DNA from: Ophiostoma sp. CBS 140.51
Taxonomy: Eukaryota; Ascomycota; Sordariomycetes; Ophiostomatales; Ophiostomataceae
DNA length: 25,424 bases
Assembly (NCBI GenBank): GCA_029298735.1
Contig: JANSLP010000416.1
Span: 1 to 25,424 of the forward strand
Reading direction: 5' to 3'
How positions within the stretch are numbered: the stretch's first letter is position 1; every line of letters begins with the position of its first letter. Under the pieces are notes generated by a model. That model was not told the DNA's origin, did not search any database, and saw nothing but the letters and a program-made list of their open reading frames with translations. Made by a program: the position numbers and the translations under genes. Shown piece by piece: positions 10,552-19,448 of this stretch.

Positions 10552-12621
10552 ATGGGCTCTGTGCCAGAACCTTTCCCGGCTGAGGCTGCAGTCCTTCCAG
10601 CTCCCCCTGGCTACCGCACTGTCGACGATGAAAAGGCTGACTACACCCAGGCTTTGAAGCGTGTCAATGGCCAGTCTTTCAAAGATTGGCCCAACGAGGC
10701 AGGAGTATGTCATCCAAAACTGGACTTGTTCATAATTATTACGCGTGCTCCGCTAACAGCATAGTTTGATGGTCTCCGTGAAGAGAGAGGCCCCATTGAA
10801 ATCCCGGTCACCGGTACCATTCCCGCCTATGCCGCCGGCAGTCTCTACCGCACCGGACCCGGTGTGATGAAGGTCGAGGGAACGCCAAAGGGAACCCACT
10901 ACATTAGCCATTGGTTTGATGGGCTGGCCCATACGCATCGATTTGAGATTGTTGCCGAACCAAAGGACCAGCCGAACGCCGAGGCAGGTGGCGAGGCCAA
11001 AAACAAAATTACCGTGTTCTACTCATCCCGCCGGCAGTCCGAGGCGCGGATGCGGCTCATCCAGGAGCAGGGCGCCGCCAAATTGTTCAGCTTCGCCCAG
11101 CGTGCCGACCCCTGCATTGGTCTGCTCGGCAAGTTCATGTCCACCTTCAAGGCTGCCGCTTTGGGCCGCAGCAGCACGCGTCACAAAGACTCGGAAAATG
11201 TCAATGTTGTTGTGCACCTCAACGTGCCAGGTGTTAAGGGGACACCGCCTGTCGGAACTGCCGCGACGAAAGCCGACCGGCGGTCCATGGCAGTGTTTCC
11301 AAACACAGCCACATCTACGGCGGATGACAAAAAGATCTCATTTACACCGGCGCCACAGACATCGTCCGGCCATCGCGCCAAACTTCCCGACTCCGTCTGG
11401 ATCACCACCGACGCAACCCTCATGCGCCGTGTCGACCCGGCTACGCTTGAGCCCATTGGCGTCGCCTCCCAAGACACGCTGCACCCGGACCTCAAGGGCC
11501 CCATGTCTTCGTCTCATGCCCAGCGCGATCCCGTGACGGGCGACTTTTACAATTTCAATCTCGACCTCGGCGCTACACCCACCTACCGCGTCTTTAGGGT
11601 GTCCCAGGCTACCGGCAAGACGGACATTCTTGCCACCATTCGCTGTCGCAACGGGCCGGCTCCAGCTGGGTCAGTATCACCAACGATTGGTGGAGGCAGC
11701 AGCGGCAGAACCCCACACATCAGCAACGCCAAGCCGGCGTACATCCACTCCTTCTTTTTGACTGCCCGCTACGTCGTGCTCTGCATCCCCTGCACCCACG
11801 TCGCCCAAAACGGTCTTAAGATGCTGTGGGACCGCAACGTGCTCGACGGACTCGAGCAATTCAACCCGGCCAACAAGACCCGCTGGATCGTCGTCGACCG
11901 GCAGATTCCCGGCAGAGGCGTTGTCGGCGAGTTTGACAGTCCCGCCTCGTTCTTCTTCCACAGCGTCAACGCCTACGAGGAGGAGGAGGACGACAAAGGC
12001 AGCATTGTCTGCGATGTCATTGACTACCCCACATCCGACGTCATCCATGCTCTGTACTATGACGTCCTCCTCAACCGCAACGACGCCGCCACCGACTTTT
12101 ACAACGATCCTGTGCGCGTCGCCAACATCAACCCATGCCTCTCGCGGTATCGCCTAACTCTGCCGTCGTCTTCTTCGTCTTCGCCTTCGCGTTCTTCTTC
12201 GCCCCCAAGCGCTACCACTCCCGCTGTCCGCGATTGGATGATTGCCGGCCCCCATGCTGGCGAGCTTCCCAGCATCAACCCGCGTTATGCCACCCGCCGC
12301 CACCGTTTTGTCTATAGTGTCGCCAACCAGGGCCGCTCGACCTTGGCTGACGGGCTGGTCAAGACGGATACCGAGACGCGGGCGGCGTTGCTGTGGGACG
12401 CGCCACATGGCCACACGCCAGGCGAGGCCATCTTTATTGAGAACCCGGACAGCAAAGAAGACGACGAAGACGACGGCGTCTTGTTGTCGGTGGTGCTCGA
12501 TGGTACGGCCGGCAAGAGCTACCTGTTGTGCCTGGATGCGCGGACCATGACCGAGACGGGGCGTGCCGAGGTGGGCTTTGCCATTGGTTTTGGTTTCCAC
12601 GGAGTGCACGCGCGGGCTTAA
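10552..12621 (+). CDS. Carotenoid cleavage oxygenase family protein (fungal CarT/CAO-2-like)
   Basis: This is a non-heme iron(II) dioxygenase of the PF03055 family, which cleaves a conjugated double bond in carotenoids, apocarotenoids or stilbenes. Exons are 10552-10704 and 10765-12621 (669 residues). The 60-bp intron has a GTATGT donor, CTAAC branch site and TAG acceptor; the earlier CAG at 10757-10759 would shift the frame. All four iron ligands are identifiable by context: H302 (SSSHAQRDP), H379 (YIHSFF), H450 (FFFHSVNAYE) and H663 (GFHG near the C-terminus). The N-terminal hallmark HWFDGLAHTHRFEI follows the exon junction. A serine-rich loop at about 518-538 and an EEEEDD stretch after H450 are probably surface insertions. 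There is no signal peptide or membrane segment. The N-terminal segment WPNEAGFDGL and the overall pattern recall the fungal torulene-cleaving CarT/CAO-2 branch, but a stilbene-cleaving CAO-1 activity cannot be excluded. No carotenoid biosynthesis gene is nearby. Confidence 0.94.
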
Positions 12622-13231
12622 CAGGTAGGAGAAGAGGAAAAACTTGAATTTTATGGTTTATGATTTATGACTGGGGAGGAGAGATACCAAATTGAGAGAC
12701 AACAAGACTAGGAGAATTACGGTCACACTGGAGTTTTTTATTTGATGGGTATTTGTGTTTTTCATGATGCATCCTATTTCTATTCTATCAAATGACTCGC
12801 AGTGACGGTTGCCAACGTGAGAAGTGGTGATGACGCGTGATATACCCAGTCCATCGATATCATCAAAACCGAACAAAACTTGCCACATGCCCGGTTTCTG
12901 GGCTTCCCTATGAACTCTTTGTATTGTGGAGTTTCATAATCTCGCACAATGGCCCTCATTCCTTCCATCACCACATCACTATTCCATTTCCCCCTCGACG
13001 CACTCTGCGACCTCTTTGCGGCAGAAACGAGCCCAGACATTGAACTGCGGACCAGGAGACCAAGGCCGCTTTCTTTAGAATTAGTGGGTAATCCGCCACC
13101 ATCGTCCACATCGCCGTCAACGTAGGGCGGCATGGGACTCCTTTCGGCAAACACCGGCCCGCCCAAGCCATAAGTAAAGTTTCATTATCAAGGATCCCTC
13201 AGCGACATGAGAACGAGGGTGGTTGATCGTG

Positions 13232-13253
13232 GGTGTACTGTATAAAGTACACC
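13232..13253. repeat. Perfect 8-bp inverted repeat with 6-nt spacer
   Basis: GGTGTACT and AGTACACC are exact reverse complements separated by GTATAA. The element lies between two converging genes. It could be a hairpin or a palindromic protein site, or chance; a single 8-bp palindrome is not strong evidence. Confidence 0.6.
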
Positions 13254-13483
13254 ACCTGGCGAGAAGGCCTGGGCGCAGGTGAGGGGGAACGCCTTGCTGC
13301 TAGCTGCGAGAGGCTGGGCCAAAGACATCTTTGTGGGCGATGCCATTGTGAATGATGTACATGTACCCCCACCGCATCTTTACAAAATGCTCCTGGGATT
13401 TGCACGTCGAGCGAGGCATGCTTTCTTTAACCACGACGCCGGGCCGGGCATGTATATGCTTCAAACTGTGGGAAGATGAGCCC

Positions 13484-13498
13484 GGGGGGGGGGGGGGG
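13484..13498 (+). repeat. Homopolymer run of 15 G
   Basis: An uninterrupted run of guanines follows CCC. Such runs are rare in non-repetitive fungal DNA and prone to sequencing-length errors. No coding frame depends on it. Confidence 0.9.
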
Positions 13499-14223
13499 TC
13501 GAATTGGAGAAGCTGTCGGCCGATGTTTACGACTCGGAGAGTCCCGGGGAGAAGCCACGGTCCAGAAAAAGGGCTATGAAAACTCCTCCCATGATGTTGT
13601 CAAACATCGTTCGGGTTGTATTTTCATCATTCGAACGACCTCCCCATGGCCGTCTCAGGGGACGAGGCACGATCTTGGCCTCGAACCGCCTCTCGTGTTG
13701 CTTAACCATGAGGTCAATTATTCTGTCTGAGCATATCTCAACGACGGAGACAGCCAGCAACCCATGCATCTGGATCGGCTGGGCTTGTTTCCAATATCCC
13801 GCACGGCATGATTTTTATTAAGACATCCTCGAATTACTACCAAGTTTCCTTGCAACCTACTTTATTCACGTTTTGTCTTGAAAGTATGGATTTTACATCG
13901 TAGACAACGGCCGTTAGAAGATGGGAGATACTGATTGATCGTGTATATTCATTGCATTAATTATGTGTGGTATGTATAAACGTGGGCGGCGTACAGTATG
14001 AAAACTGACGCGACACTCTGAGAAACTAAAAAAAAAGACTACACCAATCGCTCCTTCCTAGTTGATATCCAACTGTAGCTGATGTATTAAATGTGGTTGC
14101 TCCTTTCCTTCATGTGGGTCTTGGAGGGCAAAGTCGAGCTTTTCCCTCGCCAAAGACGCCCACGCATTTCCCAACAGTGCTGCTGAAAAACTGTCCTGCA
14201 TATCCTCGCTGCTCTTCCTCTCC

Positions 14224-15990
14224 TTATACCGTCATGGAGGGCATACGCTCAATGTGGGCAACACCGGCTTGCTCCTTATAGTTGCGCAGGACATCAACGT
14301 CCATGCTGCGCGAGAAGACGTCAACCTCGGTGGTGGCAAATTTGCGCGCGCTGACGCCCTGCTCAAAGAGCACGTCGAGCTCGGCAAACGAGCGACCCGT
14401 GGGTTCGGGCACGCGGAAGTAGGTGTAGATGATGCAGAGGAAGCAGATACCGGCCCAGAAGAAGCCGGCATAGTTTTGCCAGTTCCAGGCGCCCGGGTTG
14501 AGCATGTAGGGGGTCAGGACGGAGCAGATGATGCCGACGATAATGTAGAGGACACGGCCCAGCACGACCGTCTTGATCTGGAGGCGACGGGTAGAAATCT
14601 CGGCGACGAGCGAGTAGCAGACGGTACCGACAGTCAACTGGTAGCACAGGGCCCAGCCGAGCATGATACTGCCGGTGGCAATGGAGCCCTGGTCGCGGTG
14701 GGACTCGGGCACGAGGCCGAGGAAGCCCATAATAAACAGCATACTAAACAGACCGCACAGACCATACAGATAGAGCGAGCGGCGGCCGATGCCCCAGGAC
14801 ATGAGGAACCAGGCACCAACGACACCGACAATGTTGAACGCGTACTGGCCGAGAGCGAAGCCGTACGCCTTGCGGGACGACAGACCGGCCTGCTCCAAGA
14901 AGTAGGTTGAGTAGTTGCTAAACGAGTTGCCGCTAAAGTTCTGGATAGCCCACACCATGCAGACAATCTCGGTGCGCCGCAAGTCGTGGCCGCGGAAGCA
15001 GTCCAGGTAGCTAGCGCCCTTGGTGGCGTTGGCCTCCAGGGCCGTCGTGTGCACCATCATGGCAATCGTCGCGTCGGGGTCGAAGCGCTCGGCGTTGGGG
15101 TCGTTGGGGTCGCCGCCCTCGCGGACCTTCTTACTTGTCAGGCGCAGCAGCGCGCGCTTAGCGTCGTCGATACGACCGCGGCGCACCAGCCACCAGGGCG
15201 ACTCGGGCGCGAAATAGATGCCAATCATCAAGGGGACGGGCCACATCCACTGCAGCGCGTACGGCAGGCGGTAGGCCCACTGGTCGGTGCGGTCGAGCAC
15301 ACCCATAATGACGCCGATGCCAATCAGCTGGCCGATACCCCAGCAGGCGTTGACGTACGTCGTCAGGTGGCCACGCAGCGCCACGGGGCAGACCTCTGAG
15401 GCGTAGGTAATGGTAAGCGTCTGGAACACACCCCAGGGGATACCGCACAGAATCTCGGCGACGAGCAGCGCGGCCGTGTTCTTGGCTGTGAAGAAGATGG
15501 AGATCCAGGCTGTAACGAGCACAAGACAGCCAATGACGGTGTAGCGGTAACCAAAACGCTCCGAGATCCAACCGTTGAGCAGCAGACCGATAAGCTCGCC
15601 ACAGTTGGCGCCGTTGCTCAGGCCGCTCTGCCAGGCAGCCGAGACCTGGTAGTCGCCGTTGGGCAGCTGGGTGCCGTACTTGCGGTTAAACTGGTCAAAG
15701 GCGTAAAAGTTGTTGATGAGACACACGTCGTAGCCCTCCATGACGATACACGTGCTGATCAGCATGCTCCAGGCAATGGCCTTGGGGTACAGCCGGATGC
15801 CCTCCATGAGCGTCATCTTGTGCTCCTTCTCGGCCGCCGATTTGGCGAACCCGACAACCGCGTTGGCCGCCTTGGCGTCGGCCATGTCCTGGTCATCCTG
15901 GGCCACGGCGTCAATGGCCGTGATGTCCTCCTTGGTGGGCTCGGCCACAGGGACGGCGGCCGGCGCGCCGGTCTCCGATATGTGGGACAT
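14224..15990 (-). CDS. MFS sugar porter, maltose/alpha-glucoside permease type
   Basis: This is a 588-residue, 12-TM proton-sugar symporter of the sugar porter family, located in the plasma membrane and encoded by a single exon. Residues 1-70 are a hydrophilic cytoplasmic tail. Hallmarks are GYDVCLINNFYAF at 86-98 (the maltose-permease-like TM1 signature), the loop 2-3 motif NGWISERFGYR at 139-149, PESPWWLVRRGR at 262-273 before the large central loop (about 275-340), and PEPTGRSFAELD at 528-539 after TM12. This pattern matches the fungal MAL31/MPH2-like group for alpha-glucosides better than hexose or inositol transporters, but specificity within the family is poorly predicted by sequence. 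The start ATG sits in ACCACCATGTC on the minus strand. Codon use is strongly C/G-ending, suggesting good expression when induced. It converges on the oxygenase gene, and the next gene on its promoter side is 3.5 kb away. Confidence 0.95.
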   Translation of the reverse strand: MSHISETGAPAAVPVAEPTKEDITAIDAVAQDDQDMADAKAANAVVGFAKSAAEKEHKMTLMEGIRLYPKAIAWSMLISTCIVMEGYDVCLINNFYAFDQFNRKYGTQLPNGDYQVSAAWQSGLSNGANCGELIGLLLNGWISERFGYRYTVIGCLVLVTAWISIFFTAKNTAALLVAEILCGIPWGVFQTLTITYASEVCPVALRGHLTTYVNACWGIGQLIGIGVIMGVLDRTDQWAYRLPYALQWMWPVPLMIGIYFAPESPWWLVRRGRIDDAKRALLRLTSKKVREGGDPNDPNAERFDPDATIAMMVHTTALEANATKGASYLDCFRGHDLRRTEIVCMVWAIQNFSGNSFSNYSTYFLEQAGLSSRKAYGFALGQYAFNIVGVVGAWFLMSWGIGRRSLYLYGLCGLFSMLFIMGFLGLVPESHRDQGSIATGSIMLGWALCYQLTVGTVCYSLVAEISTRRLQIKTVVLGRVLYIIVGIICSVLTPYMLNPGAWNWQNYAGFFWAGICFLCIIYTYFRVPEPTGRSFAELDVLFEQGVSARKFATTEVDVFSRSMDVDVLRNYKEQAGVAHIERMPSMTV

Positions 15991-18900
15991 GGTGGTCGGT
16001 TGATATGGGAAATGGGGAAATGGGGTATGCAGTTGATGACTTTAACAAAGAACGCAAAAGATGGTAGAAGCAAAGGGGGAAAGTGGGCAACAGAATGCAC
16101 ACAGCACCGCTTTGGAGTGAAGAAGATAGGCTGATAAAGATAAGAATGATAGAGGCGCCTGGGCGAGAAGAGGAGTCGTCGAAGAAGATCACGACAAAAA
16201 AGGGGAAATCGAAACGTGGGCACCGATAAACTTAAATATCACCAGAACGTTCCAAGACACCTCGACAGCAAGTTATGCCGTAACCGAGACAAAAGACAAA
16301 AGACAAGGAAAACAAGTGTGAGGCACACGGTTTGGCTACTCCGCACTTTGTTCTTCCCCGTACTTTGACTCAAGCACCAAGGGGAGGGACAGACGATCGC
16401 CGTTTGTCCTTGTGACCGCCACCTGGGGTTGGTTCCTGTTCGCGTTCAGTGCAACCCCCTTTGTGCGATGTCCCGCAAACACAAAACCACACTCAAATGC
16501 GAGAATGCGGAGAAGGAGCCAAGATTGAGGAGAAACAACCAAGACTAGAGAAGCAGGAGGCCGGGGAAGAGAGACTGGGGAGGGCGTGGACACAGGCGAG
16601 GGAGTGCGTGCTGTGTGGATGGTGGATGGGATGGGCGAAAGACGATGGGGATGGAGGAATTTTGGGAGAAAACTGAAAAAGGTGAAAACTCGCGAGAATT
16701 GCCTCGTCCATCGTCGAGGGAAGGAGGGTCGAGGGGTGTGTGCGAACTCGTCCCACCTTTTTTCCCTTTTCTTTTTTTCGTTCAATTTTTTCTTCCGTAT
16801 TTTGATTTGCGTCTCCATTTTTTCCAGTCGTCGTTATCCGTTCTCGCGTCGTTGAACTCAGAGGACAAGAACGAGAGGAACTCGAGGGAGTACCTGGGCC
16901 CAGTGGCGTTGGACAGGAAAAAATTGTGGAAAAAGAACGGTCACAACAGACTCGAGAACAAGTCACGTCACGACTGCAAACGCACGTAAAGTCCGGCAAA
17001 TGGCAGATGCAGAGGTACATCGTCAAGGAGGCCAAGGTACCCGCACGCCAAGGTTGCTCCGTGGTCGCGACTAGTAGCAAAATAGGTACCTTCCGTGTCC
17101 GGGCCTAACAAAGGCCTGCACTTGCCCACTGCAAAAAAAGGCTCTCTCTCTCGTGGTCATTCCCAAGGCAAAAGACAAAAGCCGGATCTTGATCCAGCAG
17201 GGGGGAATGCCCGAGCCTACGCCGTGCACTATCTCTTCACGTCCCGCCACCGACAAATGCATCGCCGTGATTGGACGATAGAGTCTTAGCGGCGCAAACC
17301 GCGCGACGGGGCAGTCCTCAGTCTTTTTTGACGACTCTCGTTGCCGTCATCTGGCCATCTGACGGTGGGTGAAAATGGGGGATTACTATGATAGGAGGGG
17401 GATTTGGTATGAGCGCGGGGAGCGAGGGGCACGAGGATACAAATGTGACGTCTCGGCTGTGACCCTATGGCAATATGGCGGTGGACAGTGAGGACGAGGA
17501 GGGTAGACAATATTCAAGTATCAAGGCGTCAAGAGGAGATTCTCAGAAAGGAGGCCAAAAACGCCGCAAGAGGTTATTAGAACGCGCCGAGTCTAGATCG
17601 TTTGAATTGGCATCATTGTCATAAATGCGGCAAGGAACTCGAATGGTCGCAGAATAGGTAAAGTAGAAGTACCAACATCAAAGACAAAAAAGTCCACCAA
17701 TGCCATGGCCGTGGTGCCTCTCTGCCTCCTGCCTCGTGCCTTCTGCCGCCAGCCTCTTGCCTCTTGCCTCTTGTTGTCCGTTGGCATCGCTGGATAGCAT
17801 TGTGCAGGGGCCGATTCTGGTCGTTTTCGGCGAGCCTGCCCATTGCTGTCCGCTTTTCGTTATGCTCCGCATCTGGGGGTTTTGGCCGATTGAGTTCGGC
17901 ATTTTTGACCTGCTCGGTCAGGGGGAGAAAAGGGGCATGGTGGTGTGTATCTTAGTAGTCTGGTCGCTCCTTCCTTCTCCATCTGCTGCACATTATACAT
18001 AAACAAGTAGAGGGCAAGAGCGACCTGTTCTTCGCGTATTACAGCAAAAACATGGTCTGCAGCGCGTCCAAAGATGCCTTATCGTACAAGTCTGGCCGCT
18101 GATATCACGATAGTCAGTCCAGTGTGCCTGAGATGCTGCTCACGAGACGGAAGAATACTATGGCCAAAATACCACGACGCCGACAAGATGTCCTCTGCCA
18201 CAATGCCTAGCAAGGGCCCCTGAGAGCACAGTCGCACCTTCCCCGTTCACCTTGAAAACACTCCAAACACTAGTGTGCCTGCCGTGCCAGGTGAATTCAC
18301 CCCAACATGGCAGTTGCGACCCAAACAGATAGCTCGTCACTTCCCCTCTCGTTCTAGATTGTCTGTTATTTCCTCAGGGAAATTTACCCCCCGATTTTTC
18401 AGCCAATATTCCCACGATATCTCTGCTTCCGGGTCGTGTCGCCGGTTTTGACGTCTCTCAACGTTGGACGAGAAAGGAACACTCGTGTTGGCCCCCACCT
18501 TGCATGTGGCCAGGCTCAGACCCACACAGACCGTTGCTCTTCTTTTGCCCTGTCCTTTCTCCTCGTTTGCCATACCTCGCTCATTCCGTCCTCTCACAAT
18601 CTTTCTTTTACCCATCCTTTGTTTTTCCCCGGCCTCATTTCCCCAGTCTTCCCCAGGGTCTTTGCTTCGCGTTCGTGTCTTCGGCAGGTCCAATCGGAGA
18701 CTGCTTGTTTGTGTGTCTCTCAGCTGGTCCGAGGCGTCTCCTGGCGTCTCCATATCTGCTCCTGCTGGCCGAACCCCCCCCCCCAACAAACTCGACGTAT
18801 GTTTGGCCTCTCCAGCTTCCGCTATCTTTCGGCATCTGTTTCTCATGTCATTTATCGTGCCTTTTACGCATTATCTTTATCTCGTTTGACGTCTGTTGTC

Positions 18901-19448
18901 TTTCAATCTCTTCAACGGCTTGGGCATATGCGGTACAGGTGAATTCTCGGGACTTGTCGATTTTAGTCAGTCATTCTTTCAGCCGCGTTTTTCTACTCAC
19001 TTGTGAGCCTTGCCCTCGGACCTCCACGCTTCGTATCATCTCTGCCCTCCTTACTCCTTTGTCTCTCCTCTCCATCTCCTGCCTCTCGACCTCTTTAACA
19101 TTCATCCAGCCCTCTGCTACTCCGCACGTTTCTCCAAGGCACGACACACCCCTGTCCTCTTTCTTTTTGACCCTTTTCCTTCTGAAGAGCTTCCGCGCTT
19201 CCTTAGCTTTTCGCTAACAGGCTAGCTCTGGCGCTCTGCCACTAAGCCTAACCTCCCGCGTCTTGACGTCCTTCGCGAATTTTTGCCCTTTTAATCCTCT
19301 GTCTCCCACCTCCTTCCCACTCGGCATTTTTCAACTGTTCTGGCTCTTTAACAGCAACTTTTCCCTTCTGTCTAAAGTTGCCGCTCGCCAATCTTCGCCC
19401 TCTCTTTCCTGCCTCACGCATCTTGCTGTCTCTCCTTATGTGTGAGCC
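15991..19448. other. Long intergenic interval between sugar permease and second regulator
   Basis: This 3.46 kb lies between divergently transcribed genes and contains no gene I can defend. Near the permease are three SYGGRG-type hexamers, the core bound by the CreA carbon-repression factor: 16423-16428 CTGGGG, 16561-16566 CCGGGG and 16575-16580 CTGGGG. A heptad repeat lies at 17716-17772. From about 18440 to 19448 the + strand is heavily pyrimidine-rich. This removes stop codons and leaves long but empty frames on +; it is better read as the promoter and leader of the regulator. An 11-base C run is at 18774-18784. Confidence 0.55.
17716..17772. repeat. Degenerate heptanucleotide tandem array, about 8 copies
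   Basis: Units starting GCC follow each other: GCCTCTCT (8 nt), GCCTCCT, GCCTCGT, GCCTTCT, GCCGCCA, then three perfect GCCTCTT. The perfect copies are at the right end. The array is in gene-free DNA. Read on the other strand the unit is AAGAGGC, which differs from the AAGACAC unit of the array at 4193-4241 at only two of seven positions. Confidence 0.8.

Larger units (their letters stand above)
12622..14223. other. Intergenic, convergent 3' flanks of oxygenase and sugar permease
   Basis: The two flanking genes converge here, so this 1.6 kb should hold two terminators rather than promoters. I see no supportable gene. It carries a perfect 8-bp inverted repeat at 13232-13253 and a run of 15 G at 13484-13498. 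Open frames such as 12780-13166 on - are not recognisable. The segment from about 13850 to 14090 is A/T-rich. Confidence 0.55.

Noticed and set aside
12780..13166. 128-codon minus-strand frame downstream of the oxygenase
   Set aside because: No recognisable family and mixed composition. It overlaps the expected 3' end of the oxygenase transcript. It could be an old gene remnant, but nothing visible supports that.
14254..14910. 218-codon + strand frame opposite the sugar permease
   Set aside because: It is a shadow of a confirmed permease on the minus strand, produced by its codon bias.
18337..18846. 169-codon minus-strand frame, charged and Arg/Glu-rich
   Set aside because: It is the complement of the same pyrimidine-rich tract, so charged residues arise from purine-rich codons. 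No family resemblance was seen.
18504..19217. 237-codon frame in the pyrimidine-rich interval
   Set aside because: Several frames are open at once, the product is Ser/Leu/Pro-rich with no domain, and composition alone explains the absence of stops.
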